Assembly: GCF_022836935.1 (NCBI RefSeq)
Contig: NZ_CP083239.1
Span: forward strand, 186,001 to 250,000
Length of the DNA: 64,000 nt
Origin: Ancylobacter polymorphus
GTDB taxonomy: Bacteria > Pseudomonadota > Alphaproteobacteria > Rhizobiales > Xanthobacteraceae
Direction of reading: 5' to 3'
The notes below the pieces were generated by a model. The model was not told where the DNA came from. It saw nothing but the letters and a program-made list of their open reading frames with translations, and ran no database searches. The translations under genes were made by a program, and so were the position numbers. Positions 33,388 to 42,764 of this stretch are shown here, piece after piece; positions within the stretch are counted from its first letter, which is position 1, and each line of letters starts with the position of its first letter.

Positions 33388-34245
33388 ATGATCCAGCGCC
33401 GCCCCTTCTTCCTCACCTTTCTCGCCCCCGCCGTGCTGACGGCGGTGATCCTGGCGGCGGCGCTGTTCGAGGTGCTGCAATACAGCGTGCGCGAATTCGT
33501 GCCCGGCTCGCTGAATGTCGGCGGGCTGACGCTGGACAACTTCACCCGCATCAACCGGCCGATCTACTGGTGGGTGCTGCTCGACACCTTCTACATCAGC
33601 CTGCTCACCGCGATCTTCTCGCTGCTGCTGAGCTACCCCGTCGCCTATGCGCTGGTGCGGGCCAAGCGCGACTGGGTGCGCTCGCTGCTGGTGTCGCTCT
33701 CCATCACCCCGCTGTTCACCGGCGAGATCGTGCGCACCTTCTCCTGGATGCTGATGCTGGGCTCGGACGGCTTCATCAACTCCGTGCTGCGCAAGCTCTC
33801 GCTGATCGATCTGCCGCTGCAGATCATGTACACGCGGCTCGGCGTGGTGGTGGCGCTGGTGCAGTTCTCCATGCCGGTCATGATCATCCTGCTCGCCACC
33901 GCCATCAGCCATGTCGACCGCGACTGCGAGAAGGCCGCCGCCAATCTCGGCGCCAGCCCCGGCGCGGTGTTCTGGCGCATCACCCTGCCGCTCACCTTGC
34001 CGGGCATCCTCTCCGGCCTCGTCGTGGTGTTCGCCTGGACGATGAGCGCCTTTTCCACTCCGCAGCTTATCGGCGGCGGCAAGGTTCTGATGATCTCCAA
34101 CCTCGTCTATCTCCAGGGTTTCTCGGTGCTGAACCTGCCCTTCGCCGCGACGCTGAGCGTGATCGCGCTGATCGCCGCGCTCGGCAACCTCGTGCTGATG
34201 AAATCCCTGACCGGCCGGCTGGAAAAGCGGCTGGCGGTGCGCTGA
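33388..34245 (+). CDS. ABC transporter permease (PotB-like)
   Basis: 285 residues, six predicted membrane helices. SYPVAYALVRAKRDWVRSLLV and the EAA loop (EKAAANLGASPGAVFWRITLPLTLPG, in pieces) mark the cytoplasmic ATPase-docking site. First membrane subunit of the importer starting with the binding protein at 31921. ATG follows GGCAGAAAGTC. Confidence 0.88.
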   Translation: MIQRRPFFLTFLAPAVLTAVILAAALFEVLQYSVREFVPGSLNVGGLTLDNFTRINRPIYWWVLLDTFYISLLTAIFSLLLSYPVAYALVRAKRDWVRSLLVSLSITPLFTGEIVRTFSWMLMLGSDGFINSVLRKLSLIDLPLQIMYTRLGVVVALVQFSMPVMIILLATAISHVDRDCEKAAANLGASPGAVFWRITLPLTLPGILSGLVVVFAWTMSAFSTPQLIGGGKVLMISNLVYLQGFSVLNLPFAATLSVIALIAALGNLVLMKSLTGRLEKRLAVR

Positions 34246-34251
34246 GGGAGA

Positions 34252-35058
34252 ATGCCCGTGACACGCCTGCGCTCATTCGGCTTCTGGAGCCTCGTCGTCG
34301 CCATCCTCACCTATATGACGCTGCCGACGCTGGTGGTGCTGATGACCTCGGTCAACCCGACCGAGATCCTCGCCTTCCCGCCCGAGGGGGTGTCCTTCGC
34401 CTGGTATGAGAAGGCGCTGACCTATCCCGACTTCCAGCGCGCGTTCAAGAACGGGCTGATCGTCACCTCGCTCGCCTCGACTCTGGCGCTGATCGTCGGC
34501 TCGGCCTTCGCCTGGCTGGTCTACCGCTACAGCTTTCGCGGCCGCGGGGTGCTGGAGGCGGTGCTGTGGTCGCCGCTCATCATCCCGCATTTCACCCTGG
34601 GCTTCGGCTTCCTGCTGCTCGGCGGGGCGTTCGGGCTGCAGCAGGGCTACACGATGATCGTGCTGGCGCACATGGTGCTGGTGATGCCGTTCGTGACGCG
34701 GGCGGTCTATGTCAGCCTCGGCGCCATCGACCCGGACCTCGCCCGCGCGGCGGCCAATCTCGGCGCCTCGCCCTTCCATGTGCTGACCCGGATCGAACTG
34801 CCGCTGGTGCTGCCCGGCATGGCGGGCGGCTGGCTGATCGCCGCCGTGCTCTCGCTGACCGAATTCACCGCCTCGCTCTATGTCACGGGCAGCCGGACCC
34901 AGACCCTGCCGGTGGCGATGTACAACTACATCCGCGAATATGCCGACCCGACCGTGTCGGCGATCTCGGCGCTGCTGATCATCACCACCACCCTCATCAT
35001 GTTCATCGCCGACCGGGCCTTCGGCCTGCGCCGGGTGCTGGCGATCGACACGCACTGA
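34252..35058 (+). CDS. ABC transporter permease (PotC-like)
   Basis: 268 residues, six helices, EAA loop ARAAANLGASPFHVLTRIELPLVLPG (described by its conserved AANLGAS core). Pairs with the preceding permease, six bases downstream of its stop. Typical FFYRALDT-like region replaced by YRYSFRGRGVLEAVL, a common feature of the PotC subgroup. Confidence 0.88.
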   Translation: MPVTRLRSFGFWSLVVAILTYMTLPTLVVLMTSVNPTEILAFPPEGVSFAWYEKALTYPDFQRAFKNGLIVTSLASTLALIVGSAFAWLVYRYSFRGRGVLEAVLWSPLIIPHFTLGFGFLLLGGAFGLQQGYTMIVLAHMVLVMPFVTRAVYVSLGAIDPDLARAAANLGASPFHVLTRIELPLVLPGMAGGWLIAAVLSLTEFTASLYVTGSRTQTLPVAMYNYIREYADPTVSAISALLIITTTLIMFIADRAFGLRRVLAIDTH

Positions 35059-35095
35059 CGACACGCACTGACCGCCTGCCGGAGAGCCGACGCCC

Positions 35096-36199
35096 ATGAC
35101 CGCCCAAAACCCCGCCCCCGCCGCCGTCGAGCTGGTCCGCGTCCGCAAGGAATTCGGCAGCGCGGTCGGCGTCGCCGATGTGTCGCTGACCATCGGCCAG
35201 GGCGAGTTCCTGACGCTGCTCGGCCCCTCCGGCTGCGGCAAGTCGACCTTGCTCGGCATGATCGCCGGCTTCCTCACCCCCACCGCCGGCAAGATCGTGG
35301 TCGATGGGGTCGACATCACCGATGTGGAGCCCTACCGGCGCGATATCGGCATGGTGTTCCAGTCCTATGCGCTGTTCCCGCATATGAATGTGTTCGACAA
35401 CATCGCCTTCGGCCTGCGCATGCGGAAACTGCCGAAGGCGGAGATCGCGACCGAGGTGCGCCGCGCCATTGCGATGATGAAGCTGGAGGGCTTCGAGCAG
35501 CGGCGGGTGAGCCAGCTCTCCGGCGGCCAGCGCCAGCGCGTGGCGCTCGCCCGCGCCATCGTCATCCGCCCCAAGGTGCTGCTGCTCGACGAGCCGCTCT
35601 CCGCGCTCGACAAGAATCTGCGGGCGCAGATGCAGGTCGAGCTGTCGGAACTGCACCGCAAGACCGGGCTCACCACCATCTTCGTCACCCATGACCAGGG
35701 CGAGGCGCTGAGCCTTTCCGACCGCATCGTGGTGATGAATCGCGGCGAGGTGCAGCAGGTGGCGGCGCCGGTCGAACTCTACCGCACGCCGGCCAATGGC
35801 TTCGTCGCCTCCTTCATCGGCGAGATCAACGCGCTGCCCGTGGCCCGCTATGAGCGCGAGGGCGCTGAGGCGGCGCTGGTGCTGCCGGGCGCGGGGCGGT
35901 TGAGCGCGGCGGCACAGCCGCACTGGGACTTCGCCCATGGGTCTGATGTGCGTGCCTTCCTGCGGCCGGAGCATGTGCGCCCGGCGCGTCCGGGGGAGGA
36001 AGGCCCCAACATCCTGCGCGGCGTGGTGGCGGCGCACATCTATCAGGGGTCGCACACCATCACGCGGGTGGAGATGGACGGCCTCGGCCTGATCGAGACC
36101 CGGGTGACCGGCGCCGACATTGTCGGCACCCATCCCGTCGGCGCGCCGATCGCGCTGGTGTTCGATCTCGGCGAGGCGGTGCTGCTGGCCACGCACTGA
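35096..36199 (+). CDS. ABC transporter ATP-binding protein (PotA-like)
   Basis: 367 residues. Walker A GPSGCGKST, Q-loop MVFQSYALFPHM, signature LSGGQRQRVALARAI, Walker B VLLLDEPLSALD, H-loop VTHDQ; residues ~245-367 form a TOBE domain, as in PotA/FbpC. Completes the SBP-permease-permease-ATPase operon after ghrA. Confidence 0.9.
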   Translation: MTAQNPAPAAVELVRVRKEFGSAVGVADVSLTIGQGEFLTLLGPSGCGKSTLLGMIAGFLTPTAGKIVVDGVDITDVEPYRRDIGMVFQSYALFPHMNVFDNIAFGLRMRKLPKAEIATEVRRAIAMMKLEGFEQRRVSQLSGGQRQRVALARAIVIRPKVLLLDEPLSALDKNLRAQMQVELSELHRKTGLTTIFVTHDQGEALSLSDRIVVMNRGEVQQVAAPVELYRTPANGFVASFIGEINALPVARYEREGAEAALVLPGAGRLSAAAQPHWDFAHGSDVRAFLRPEHVRPARPGEEGPNILRGVVAAHIYQGSHTITRVEMDGLGLIETRVTGADIVGTHPVGAPIALVFDLGEAVLLATH

Positions 36200-36315
36200 G
36201 CGAGAGGGCTGCCCCCTCGCCACGCCCACGCAAGCGGCGGGGCGCAGGATGGCTTGCCTCGCCGGGGTATTGGGTTATGCCCTGCCGGGTCCGTTCCTTC
36301 CGGCGAGGTTCCGCG

Positions 36316-37005
36316 ATGAAATACGCTCTTCCCGGCCTGCTCTGCTTCAATGCCGGCTTCGTCGACACGGCCGGTTTCGTCACCTTGCACGGCCTGTTCA
36401 CCGCGCATGTGACCGGCAATCTCGTCACCTTCGCCGCCGCCATCGCCGAGGGGCGCATGCCTTCGGTCTCGAAGATCATCGCAGTACCGGTGTTCTGCGT
36501 CGTGGTCATCGCCGCGCGGCTGGTCAGCCGGTGGCTGGTGACACGCGGTTATGACGATTTCCGCATCCTGATGGCGGCGAAGCTCATTCTGCTCGCCCAT
36601 GCGGCGCTGGTGGCGATCCAGCTCGGCGCGCCGCTGGCGGCCGATACGCCCAACGCCATCATGATGGGCATGACGCTGGTGAGCGCCATGGCGCTGCAAA
36701 ACGCGCTGCACCGCACCCATCTCACGGATGCGCCGCCTTCCACCGTGATGACCGGCACCATCACCCAGCTCCTCCTCGACGCGACTCATGTCTGGAAGCC
36801 GCATCCCGGCGCCGATCACGGGCAGGTGCGCACGCGGCTGCGCCGCTTCGGCCTGTTCCTCGCCAGCTTCGTCGCCGGCTGTGCGGTGGCGGCGGCGCTC
36901 TATCTGCTGGTCGGGGTGTGGTGCTTCCTCGTGCCGCCGCTGGTGGCGGTCGTAGAGATCTACGTGCTGCCGCCCCCGGCGGCGCCAGCCGGGGCTGGAG
37001 CGTAG
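36316..37005 (+). CDS. DUF1275 (YoaK) family membrane protein
   Basis: 229 residues from ATG 36316 (GCGAGGTT upstream). LLCFNAGFVDTAGFVTLHGLFTAHVTGNLVTFAAAI is the DUF1275 signature, followed by about five more helices and the THLTDAPPSTVMTGTITQL block. Function unknown. It is not clearly part of the ABC operon: 116 bases separate them. Convergent with the aldehyde dehydrogenase gene. Confidence 0.85.
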   Translation: MKYALPGLLCFNAGFVDTAGFVTLHGLFTAHVTGNLVTFAAAIAEGRMPSVSKIIAVPVFCVVVIAARLVSRWLVTRGYDDFRILMAAKLILLAHAALVAIQLGAPLAADTPNAIMMGMTLVSAMALQNALHRTHLTDAPPSTVMTGTITQLLLDATHVWKPHPGADHGQVRTRLRRFGLFLASFVAGCAVAAALYLLVGVWCFLVPPLVAVVEIYVLPPPAAPAGAGA

Positions 37006-37013
37006 GCGCGAGA

Positions 37014-37039
37014 GGGGCGGACCGCGAAGGATCCGCCCC
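37014..37039. terminator. Hairpin between convergent genes
   Basis: GGGGCGGA (37014-37021), 10-base loop, TCCGCCCC (37032-37039). It lies between the stops of the DUF1275 gene and the aldehyde dehydrogenase gene and could end both transcripts, although neither side has a clear T-run. Confidence 0.45.
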
Positions 37040-37051
37040 GAAAGCCGAGCC

Positions 37052-38509
37052 TCAGAGCGCCGCGAGTTCGGTGACGAACTTGGTACGCAGGAAGGCGTCG
37101 AGCCCCTCGATGCCGCTTTCCGAGCCATAGCCGGATTCGTTGACACCGCCGAAGGGCGTCTCCGGCGTCGACACCGCCATGTGGTTGACGCCGACGAGGC
37201 CGGCATCGAGCGCCTCCTCGGTGCGGGCCGCCAGCGCGCCGGAACGGGTGAAGACGAAGGAGGCGAGGCCATAGGGCAGCGCGTTCGCCCGCTCGATCAC
37301 CTCATCAAAGCTGGAGAAGGAGGTGAGCGGGGCGATGGGGCCGAAGGGCTCGGTCGACATGATCGCCGCATCGGCCGGCACATCGGCGAGCACCGTCGGG
37401 GCGAAGAAGTGGCCCTGATTGCCGACGCGCGTGCCGCCGAGCTTCAGGCTCGCGCCCTTGGCGACGGCATCGTTCACCAGCTCCTCCATCGCCGCGAGAC
37501 GGCGGCGGCCAATCATCGGGCCCATATTGGTGCCGGCATCGAGGCCGTTGCCGACCTTCAGCGCGGAGGCCAGCTCGACGAAGCGGGCGACGAAGGGCTG
37601 GTAGACCTGCTCCTGGATGAAGAAGCGCGTCGGCGAGGTGCAGACCTGGCCGGCATTGCGGAACTTGAACGCCACCAGCGTGCGGGCGGCCAGCTCCAGA
37701 TCGGCATCGCCATGGACGATGACCGGCGCATGGCCGCCCAGTTCCATGGTGCAGCGCTTGAGCGTATCGGCGGAGAGCCGGGCGAGTTCCTTGCCCACGG
37801 CGGTGGAGCCGGTGAGCGTCACCGCCTTCGGGATGGGCGAGGCCAGCAGCACGCGGCTCACATGGGCCGGGGCGCCGAACACCATGTTCAGCACGCCCGC
37901 CGGCAGCCCGGCCTCCTGGAAGCAGCGGGCGATGGCGACCGCCGTGCCGGGGGTCTCTTCCGCCGGCTTGATGATGATCGAGCAGCCCGCGCCGAGCGCG
38001 CCGGCGATCTTGCGGATGACGTTGGAGGACGGGAAGTTCCACGCGGCAAATGCCACGACCGGGCCAACCGGCTCCTTCAGCACCATCTGGCGGACATTGG
38101 CCATGCGGGCGGGGACGATGCGGCCATAGGCACGCTTGCCCTCCTCGGCGTACCAGCGGGTGGCGTCGGCGGCGAACTGCACCTCCGGCACGGCTTCGCC
38201 GAGCGGTTTGCCGTTCTCCTGCGTCAGGAGGCGGCCGATGCGCTCCTTGCGCGCCTCGATGAGATCGGCCGCCTTCATCATCAGCGTGTAGCGCGCCTGG
38301 GCGGTCATCGCCTTCCACAGTTTGAAGCCGCGCTGCGCGGCGTCGAGCGCGCGGGCGAGATCGGCGTCGGAAGCGTGCGGCACGGTGGCCAGCGTCTCCC
38401 CGGTCGCCGGGTTTTCCAGCGCCTCGCTCTTGCCCTCGGAGCCCTGGCACCAGGTGCCGTCGATCAGCAGTTCGATGGTTTCATCATAGGTGGAAAGGTC
38501 GGTCATCAT
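37052..38509 (-). CDS. NAD(P)-dependent aldehyde dehydrogenase (succinate-/α-ketoglutarate-semialdehyde type)
   Basis: 485 residues. Catalytic Glu in TMELGGHAPVI and Cys in NAGQVCTSP; cofactor block PWNF-equivalent AAWNFPSSNVIRKIAGALGAG; C-terminal PFGGVNESGYGSESGIEGL is the GabD-like ending. In the 4-hydroxyproline route the last step is oxidation of α-ketoglutarate semialdehyde to 2-oxoglutarate by an enzyme of this group, which fits its position as last gene of an operon with racemases and a DapA-type deaminase. Succinic semialdehyde is the alternative substrate. Confidence 0.85.
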   Translation of the reverse strand: MMTDLSTYDETIELLIDGTWCQGSEGKSEALENPATGETLATVPHASDADLARALDAAQRGFKLWKAMTAQARYTLMMKAADLIEARKERIGRLLTQENGKPLGEAVPEVQFAADATRWYAEEGKRAYGRIVPARMANVRQMVLKEPVGPVVAFAAWNFPSSNVIRKIAGALGAGCSIIIKPAEETPGTAVAIARCFQEAGLPAGVLNMVFGAPAHVSRVLLASPIPKAVTLTGSTAVGKELARLSADTLKRCTMELGGHAPVIVHGDADLELAARTLVAFKFRNAGQVCTSPTRFFIQEQVYQPFVARFVELASALKVGNGLDAGTNMGPMIGRRRLAAMEELVNDAVAKGASLKLGGTRVGNQGHFFAPTVLADVPADAAIMSTEPFGPIAPLTSFSSFDEVIERANALPYGLASFVFTRSGALAARTEEALDAGLVGVNHMAVSTPETPFGGVNESGYGSESGIEGLDAFLRTKFVTELAAL

Positions 38510-38538
38510 CGTCTCCAGGGGGCCGGAATGAGGGGGCG

Positions 38539-39549
38539 TCAGCGGCAGAGGAAGCCGTCCGCCAGCGGGTCGCCTTGCGCGAGCACGAAGCGGTGCTCGC
38601 CGGTGATGTGGGCGAGGCCGACAATATGCGGCAAGATCGCGCCGGCCTTTTGGGCGCCCGGTTGGCCGTCGACCGGACGCGCGGTGGCGGTGAAATCGAC
38701 GCCGAGAATGTTGCGGGTGCGGATCGGCTGGTCGAGGCGCAACTCGCCGCGCGCCACCATCTGCGCCAGCCGGGCGGAGGAGCCGGTGCCGCAGGGCGAG
38801 CGGTCGAACTTGTTGGATTCCAGCACCACCAGCTGGCGGCTGACCAACCCGTGATCGTCCGCTTCGGTCTCGTAGAACAGGATGGAATCGACCGGCCGGG
38901 CGACGCCCGGCACGCGGCCTTCTGTGATGCCTTCATTCAGCGCCGCCTTCAGCGCGGCGCCCACGGCCATGGCGTGGGAGACGCCGGACGGCGCCAACTC
39001 CACCCCGGCGGCACGGGCGGCGATGAGGCCGTACCAATTGCCGCCCCACACCACATCGGCGCTGACATTCACGCCGGCGGCGCTGACAAGCACATTGCAG
39101 GCGGCGACATGGGCCGGCACGTTCTCGAAGGTGACGGCCGCGACCAGCCCCTGTTCGCGGCGCACATGCACGGTGATGATGCCGGCCGGCACTTCCAACG
39201 TGAAGGAGGAGTGCGGCGCGTCGGAGGGGCCGATCAGCCCCATATGGTCGAGCGTCACCGCGAGCCCGATCGTCGCGTGGCCGCACATTTCAAGATATTT
39301 GTAGCTGCCGAGGAAGAAGGCGCCGAAATCCGCGCGCGTGCTCTCGGTCATGACAACGCCGACCATCGCCGCATGGCCGCGCGGCTCGTGCAGCAGGAAG
39401 GTGCGCAGCTTATCGAAGCGGGCGCGGAAATCCTCCGCCCGCGCCTCGACCGTGTCGCCCTTGAGCGGCGGCACGCCGCCGGTGACGACGCGGGTGGGGT
39501 GGCCCGCCGTGTGGCTGTCGATGGTCGAGATCCAGCGCCTCATCGTCAT
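38539..39549 (-). CDS. Proline racemase / 4-hydroxyproline epimerase family (paralogue 1)
   Basis: 336 residues. Both catalytic cysteines are present: Cys89 in MCGHATIG and Cys253 in SPCGTGSS, so it should be a cofactor-independent epimerase/racemase rather than the Cys/Thr trans-3-hydroxyproline dehydratase. Other family blocks: IDSHTAGHPTRVVTGG, LLHEPRGHAAMVG, NKFDRSPCG. It is the closest relative in the window of the sensor domain in the regulator at 47288 (shared LLHEPRGH, ADFGAFF, CGHA, GDPL...GFL). Likely interconverts L- and D-hydroxyproline-like imino acids. Confidence 0.85.
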   Translation of the reverse strand: MTMRRWISTIDSHTAGHPTRVVTGGVPPLKGDTVEARAEDFRARFDKLRTFLLHEPRGHAAMVGVVMTESTRADFGAFFLGSYKYLEMCGHATIGLAVTLDHMGLIGPSDAPHSSFTLEVPAGIITVHVRREQGLVAAVTFENVPAHVAACNVLVSAAGVNVSADVVWGGNWYGLIAARAAGVELAPSGVSHAMAVGAALKAALNEGITEGRVPGVARPVDSILFYETEADDHGLVSRQLVVLESNKFDRSPCGTGSSARLAQMVARGELRLDQPIRTRNILGVDFTATARPVDGQPGAQKAGAILPHIVGLAHITGEHRFVLAQGDPLADGFLCR

Positions 39550-39563
39550 GGCAGGCCCCTCTC

Positions 39564-41261
39564 CTAGCGGCCGGACTTGATGGTGTCGGCGATCTTCTCG
39601 CCGGCCATGATCGTCGTCAGCATGGTGTTGGCGCTGATGACCGCCGGCATGATCGAAGCATCGACCACGCGCAGCCCCTCGACGCCGATCACACGGGCGG
39701 CGCTGTCGACCACGGCGCGCGGATCGTCCGGGCGGCCGATGCGACAGGTGCCGGAGGCGTGCCAGCTGCCGCAGGCATTCTCGCGGATCCAGGCGCGCAG
39801 CGCCTCGCGGTCAGCCATCATCTCCTTCGCCTTGAGGCCGGGGGTAATGACGTTCTCGATCATCAATTTGCGCGCCAGCGGGCCGGTGCCCATGATGCCG
39901 GCGGCCATCAGCGTCATGAACCAGTTGGTGCGGCTGACCGCGCCGAGCTTGCGCACGCGCTCGGAGAAGGTGGCGGGGAAGATGCTCTCGATCACCCCGT
40001 CCATCGCCGGATCGGTGACGATGCCCCAGAGCCGGTGCATGCCGTCCTCCAGCCGCGCGAGGTCGCGCTCGTCGGAGAGCTGGCGGAAATTGACGAAGGG
40101 CGCGGTCGCGGCGTCGCGGCCGTTCAGCTTCACCTCACCGGTGGAATAGGGCCGGTTGACGCAGACGAGGATCGAGGCCAGCCGCCGGCCGAGCGGGTGC
40201 CAGGCGGCGCGGTTAGAGGGCAGCACGAACATGTCGCCCGGCGTGGTCTCCGGCAGGCCGGACGAGTAGCGATAGCCGAGCTGGATGTGGCGGCGCTGGC
40301 TGGCCGGCAGGCGCGCGGCTTTCGGCAGATAGGCGGCGAACGCCACCATCGGGTGGTCCTGCAGGTTCTGCCCGACGCCGGGCCGGTCCGCCCGCACAGC
40401 GATGCCGAATTCCTTCAGATGCGCCGCCGGGCCGATGCCGGCGCGCAGGAGATGGGCCGGTGTCTGCAGCGCGCCGGTGGAGAGGATCACCTCGCGCGCT
40501 TTGAGGGTGAGCGGCCCCTGCGGCCCCTGCGCCTTCAGCCCGGTGACGCGGCTTCCCTCGAACAGCAGCTCCGTCATCTCGGTTTCGGCGAGGATCGTCA
40601 GGTTCGGCCGGGCGCGCACCTCGCGTGTGAGATAGGCGCGGGCGGTGGAGACGCGCTGGCCATCCACATTGTTGATGGTCATCGGGAAATAGCCGTCGTC
40701 GAAGACGCCGTTATGGTCCCGGATATTGGCCACACCCTGCTTGTCGAGCACCTTCGCCACGGTTTTCGCGAAGGGCGACCAGTCCTTTTCCGGGATGCGG
40801 CGCAGCGGCAGCGGGCCGTGGCTGCCATGCAGCTGGCTGTCGCCATAGTCGAGGTCGGTTTCCAGCTTGCGGAAATAGGGCAGCACATCGTCCCAGCCCC
40901 AGCCCTCGGCGCCGTCCTCGCGCCAGTGCTCATAGTCCCAGGGCACGCCGCGAAAGGCGAACTGGCCGTTGATCGAGGTGCCTCCGCCCATCACCCGCGC
41001 CTGCTCGTAGCGCCGCCCCGCCGCGCCGGGCTTGGGGTCGTTGAGGTGGATGGACAGGTTCTGCCAGTGATAGAGCCGGTTGAAATAGGCGACGATCGGA
41101 TAGGCATCGAGCGTGTCGGCCGGCTCCGCGCCCGGCGGCGTGTCGCGCCCGGCCTCGATCAGCGCGACCTTGAGGTTCGAGGCTTCCGACAGCCGGCTCG
41201 CCAGCACGGCACCCGCCGCGCCGCCGCCGACGACGATGTAGTCATATGCGTGTTCGGACAT
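39564..41261 (-). CDS. GMC family FAD-dependent oxidoreductase (choline dehydrogenase-like)
   Basis: 565 residues from ATG 41261. YIVVGGGAAGAVLASRLSE binds FAD; VMGGGTSINGQFAFRG and STGALQTPAHLLRAGIGP are GMC signatures 1 and 2; active-site His in SWHASGTCRIG and Asn in ISANTMLTTIMAGEKIAD. It oxidises a primary or secondary alcohol to an aldehyde/ketone; with the adjacent aldehyde dehydrogenase (5 bases away) it could carry out alcohol-to-acid oxidation. Such a pair is not part of the textbook hydroxyproline pathway. Confidence 0.88.
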   Translation of the reverse strand: MSEHAYDYIVVGGGAAGAVLASRLSEASNLKVALIEAGRDTPPGAEPADTLDAYPIVAYFNRLYHWQNLSIHLNDPKPGAAGRRYEQARVMGGGTSINGQFAFRGVPWDYEHWREDGAEGWGWDDVLPYFRKLETDLDYGDSQLHGSHGPLPLRRIPEKDWSPFAKTVAKVLDKQGVANIRDHNGVFDDGYFPMTINNVDGQRVSTARAYLTREVRARPNLTILAETEMTELLFEGSRVTGLKAQGPQGPLTLKAREVILSTGALQTPAHLLRAGIGPAAHLKEFGIAVRADRPGVGQNLQDHPMVAFAAYLPKAARLPASQRRHIQLGYRYSSGLPETTPGDMFVLPSNRAAWHPLGRRLASILVCVNRPYSTGEVKLNGRDAATAPFVNFRQLSDERDLARLEDGMHRLWGIVTDPAMDGVIESIFPATFSERVRKLGAVSRTNWFMTLMAAGIMGTGPLARKLMIENVITPGLKAKEMMADREALRAWIRENACGSWHASGTCRIGRPDDPRAVVDSAARVIGVEGLRVVDASIMPAVISANTMLTTIMAGEKIADTIKSGR

Positions 41262-41265
41262 TTTT

Positions 41266-42741
41266 TCAGCCGTGGTTGAGCCAGACGGTCTTGAAGCGCA
41301 GGAAGCCTTCGAGCCCCGCGCGCCCCATTTCCTTGCCGAAGCCGGAGCCGGCGAAGCCGCCCTGCGGGGTGGCGAAATCGGGCTGGCGGCCATGGCCGTT
41401 GACCCAGACCGTGCCGGCGTTGAGGCGGGCGGGCAGCGCCAGCGCCTTGGCGGCGCTGGTGGTGTAGAGGCTGGCGGCGAGCGCGTAGCTGGGATGGTTG
41501 GCCATCGCCAGCGCCTCGTCCTCGTCGTCATAGGCGTAGACGGACAGCACCGGGCCGAAGAATTCCTCGCGGAAGCCGACCGATGTGTCGGGCACGCCGG
41601 CGAGCACGGTCGGCTCGACATAGGCGCCCGAATTCATGTTGGCGCAGCGCCGGCCGCCGGTGAGCACGGTGGCACCATCGGCCACCGTTTCGGCCAGCAT
41701 GCGGTCGATGCGCGCCGCCTGCATCTCGCTGATGATCGGCGGCAGGCTCGCGCGCGTGTCCCAGGTGGGGCCGGCGACGCGCGCCTGGGCGAGGCCGATG
41801 ATCTTGTCGGTGAGTTCGTCCAGCAGCCGGCGCGGCGCGATCAACCGCGTGCCGGCGGTGCAGACCTGGCCGGCATTGGCGAGGAACCCGCCGGCGATGG
41901 TGGCGGCGAGCGCGTCGAGATCATGCGCGTCGTCCATGACAAGCTGGGGCGTCTTGCCGCCGAGTTCCAGGGTGAGCGGCTTGGTGCCGGTCATCGCCGC
42001 ATCCGCCATCACCCGCGCGCCGGTGGCGGAGGAGCCGGTGAAGGTGATCTTGCCCGTGAGCGGATGGCGCACCAGCGCCGAGCCGGTGGCGCCCGCGCCC
42101 TGCACCACATTGAACAGGCCGGCGGGCAGCCCCGCCTCGATGGCGAGTTCGGCGATCATCACCGCCGAGGAGGGCGTGAGTTCGGAAGGCTTCAGCACCA
42201 CCGCATTGCCGGTCACCAGCGCCGGGGCGGACTTCCAGATGGCGTTGATCGCCGGGAAGTTGAACGGCGCGATGGAGGCGATGACGCCATAGGGCTCGGG
42301 CTTGAGGAAGGTGGTGCCGCTGTTCGCCCCGGCGATCAGCGAGCCCTCGATCTTGTCGGCCCATTCGGCGAAATAGCGCACGGCGCCCGCCGCGCGGACG
42401 AGGTCGCGGGTGAGGACATCGGCCACCGGCCGGGTCGTCGTCGCCGCTTCCAGCCGCCCGAGCTCGGTGCGCCGCGCGTCGATGAGATCGGCCCATGCCT
42501 TCAGCACCCGCGCCCGCTCCAGCGGCGTGGCGCTCGCCCAGCCGGAGGCGGTGCGGGCCTTGGCGGCGCTGCGCATCGCCGCGTCCACCAGTGCCTCGTC
42601 CGCCGCGCGGAGTGTGCCGATGGCCGCGCCGTCGGACGGGCGGATGAGCGCGATTTCCGCGCCGTCGCCGGCGAGGCGCCGCCCGTCGATCAGGTGATCG
42701 GTGATAGCGGCGACGCCGTTCGGGTCGAAATCGTGGGACAT
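41266..42741 (-). CDS. Aldehyde dehydrogenase family protein (benzaldehyde/betaine-aldehyde type)
   Basis: 491 residues. Catalytic Glu in LELGGKTPQLV and Cys in NAGQVCTAGTRL; cofactor region IAPFNFPAINAIWKSAPALVTGN. C-terminus GSGFGKEMGRAGLEGFLRFKTVW is typical. Pairs with the GMC oxidoreductase next to it. Substrate not predictable; distinct from the other aldehyde dehydrogenase at 37052. Confidence 0.86.
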   Translation of the reverse strand: MSHDFDPNGVAAITDHLIDGRRLAGDGAEIALIRPSDGAAIGTLRAADEALVDAAMRSAAKARTASGWASATPLERARVLKAWADLIDARRTELGRLEAATTTRPVADVLTRDLVRAAGAVRYFAEWADKIEGSLIAGANSGTTFLKPEPYGVIASIAPFNFPAINAIWKSAPALVTGNAVVLKPSELTPSSAVMIAELAIEAGLPAGLFNVVQGAGATGSALVRHPLTGKITFTGSSATGARVMADAAMTGTKPLTLELGGKTPQLVMDDAHDLDALAATIAGGFLANAGQVCTAGTRLIAPRRLLDELTDKIIGLAQARVAGPTWDTRASLPPIISEMQAARIDRMLAETVADGATVLTGGRRCANMNSGAYVEPTVLAGVPDTSVGFREEFFGPVLSVYAYDDEDEALAMANHPSYALAASLYTTSAAKALALPARLNAGTVWVNGHGRQPDFATPQGGFAGSGFGKEMGRAGLEGFLRFKTVWLNHG

Positions 42742-42764
42742 GAGCCTCTCCTGAACCCGTTGCC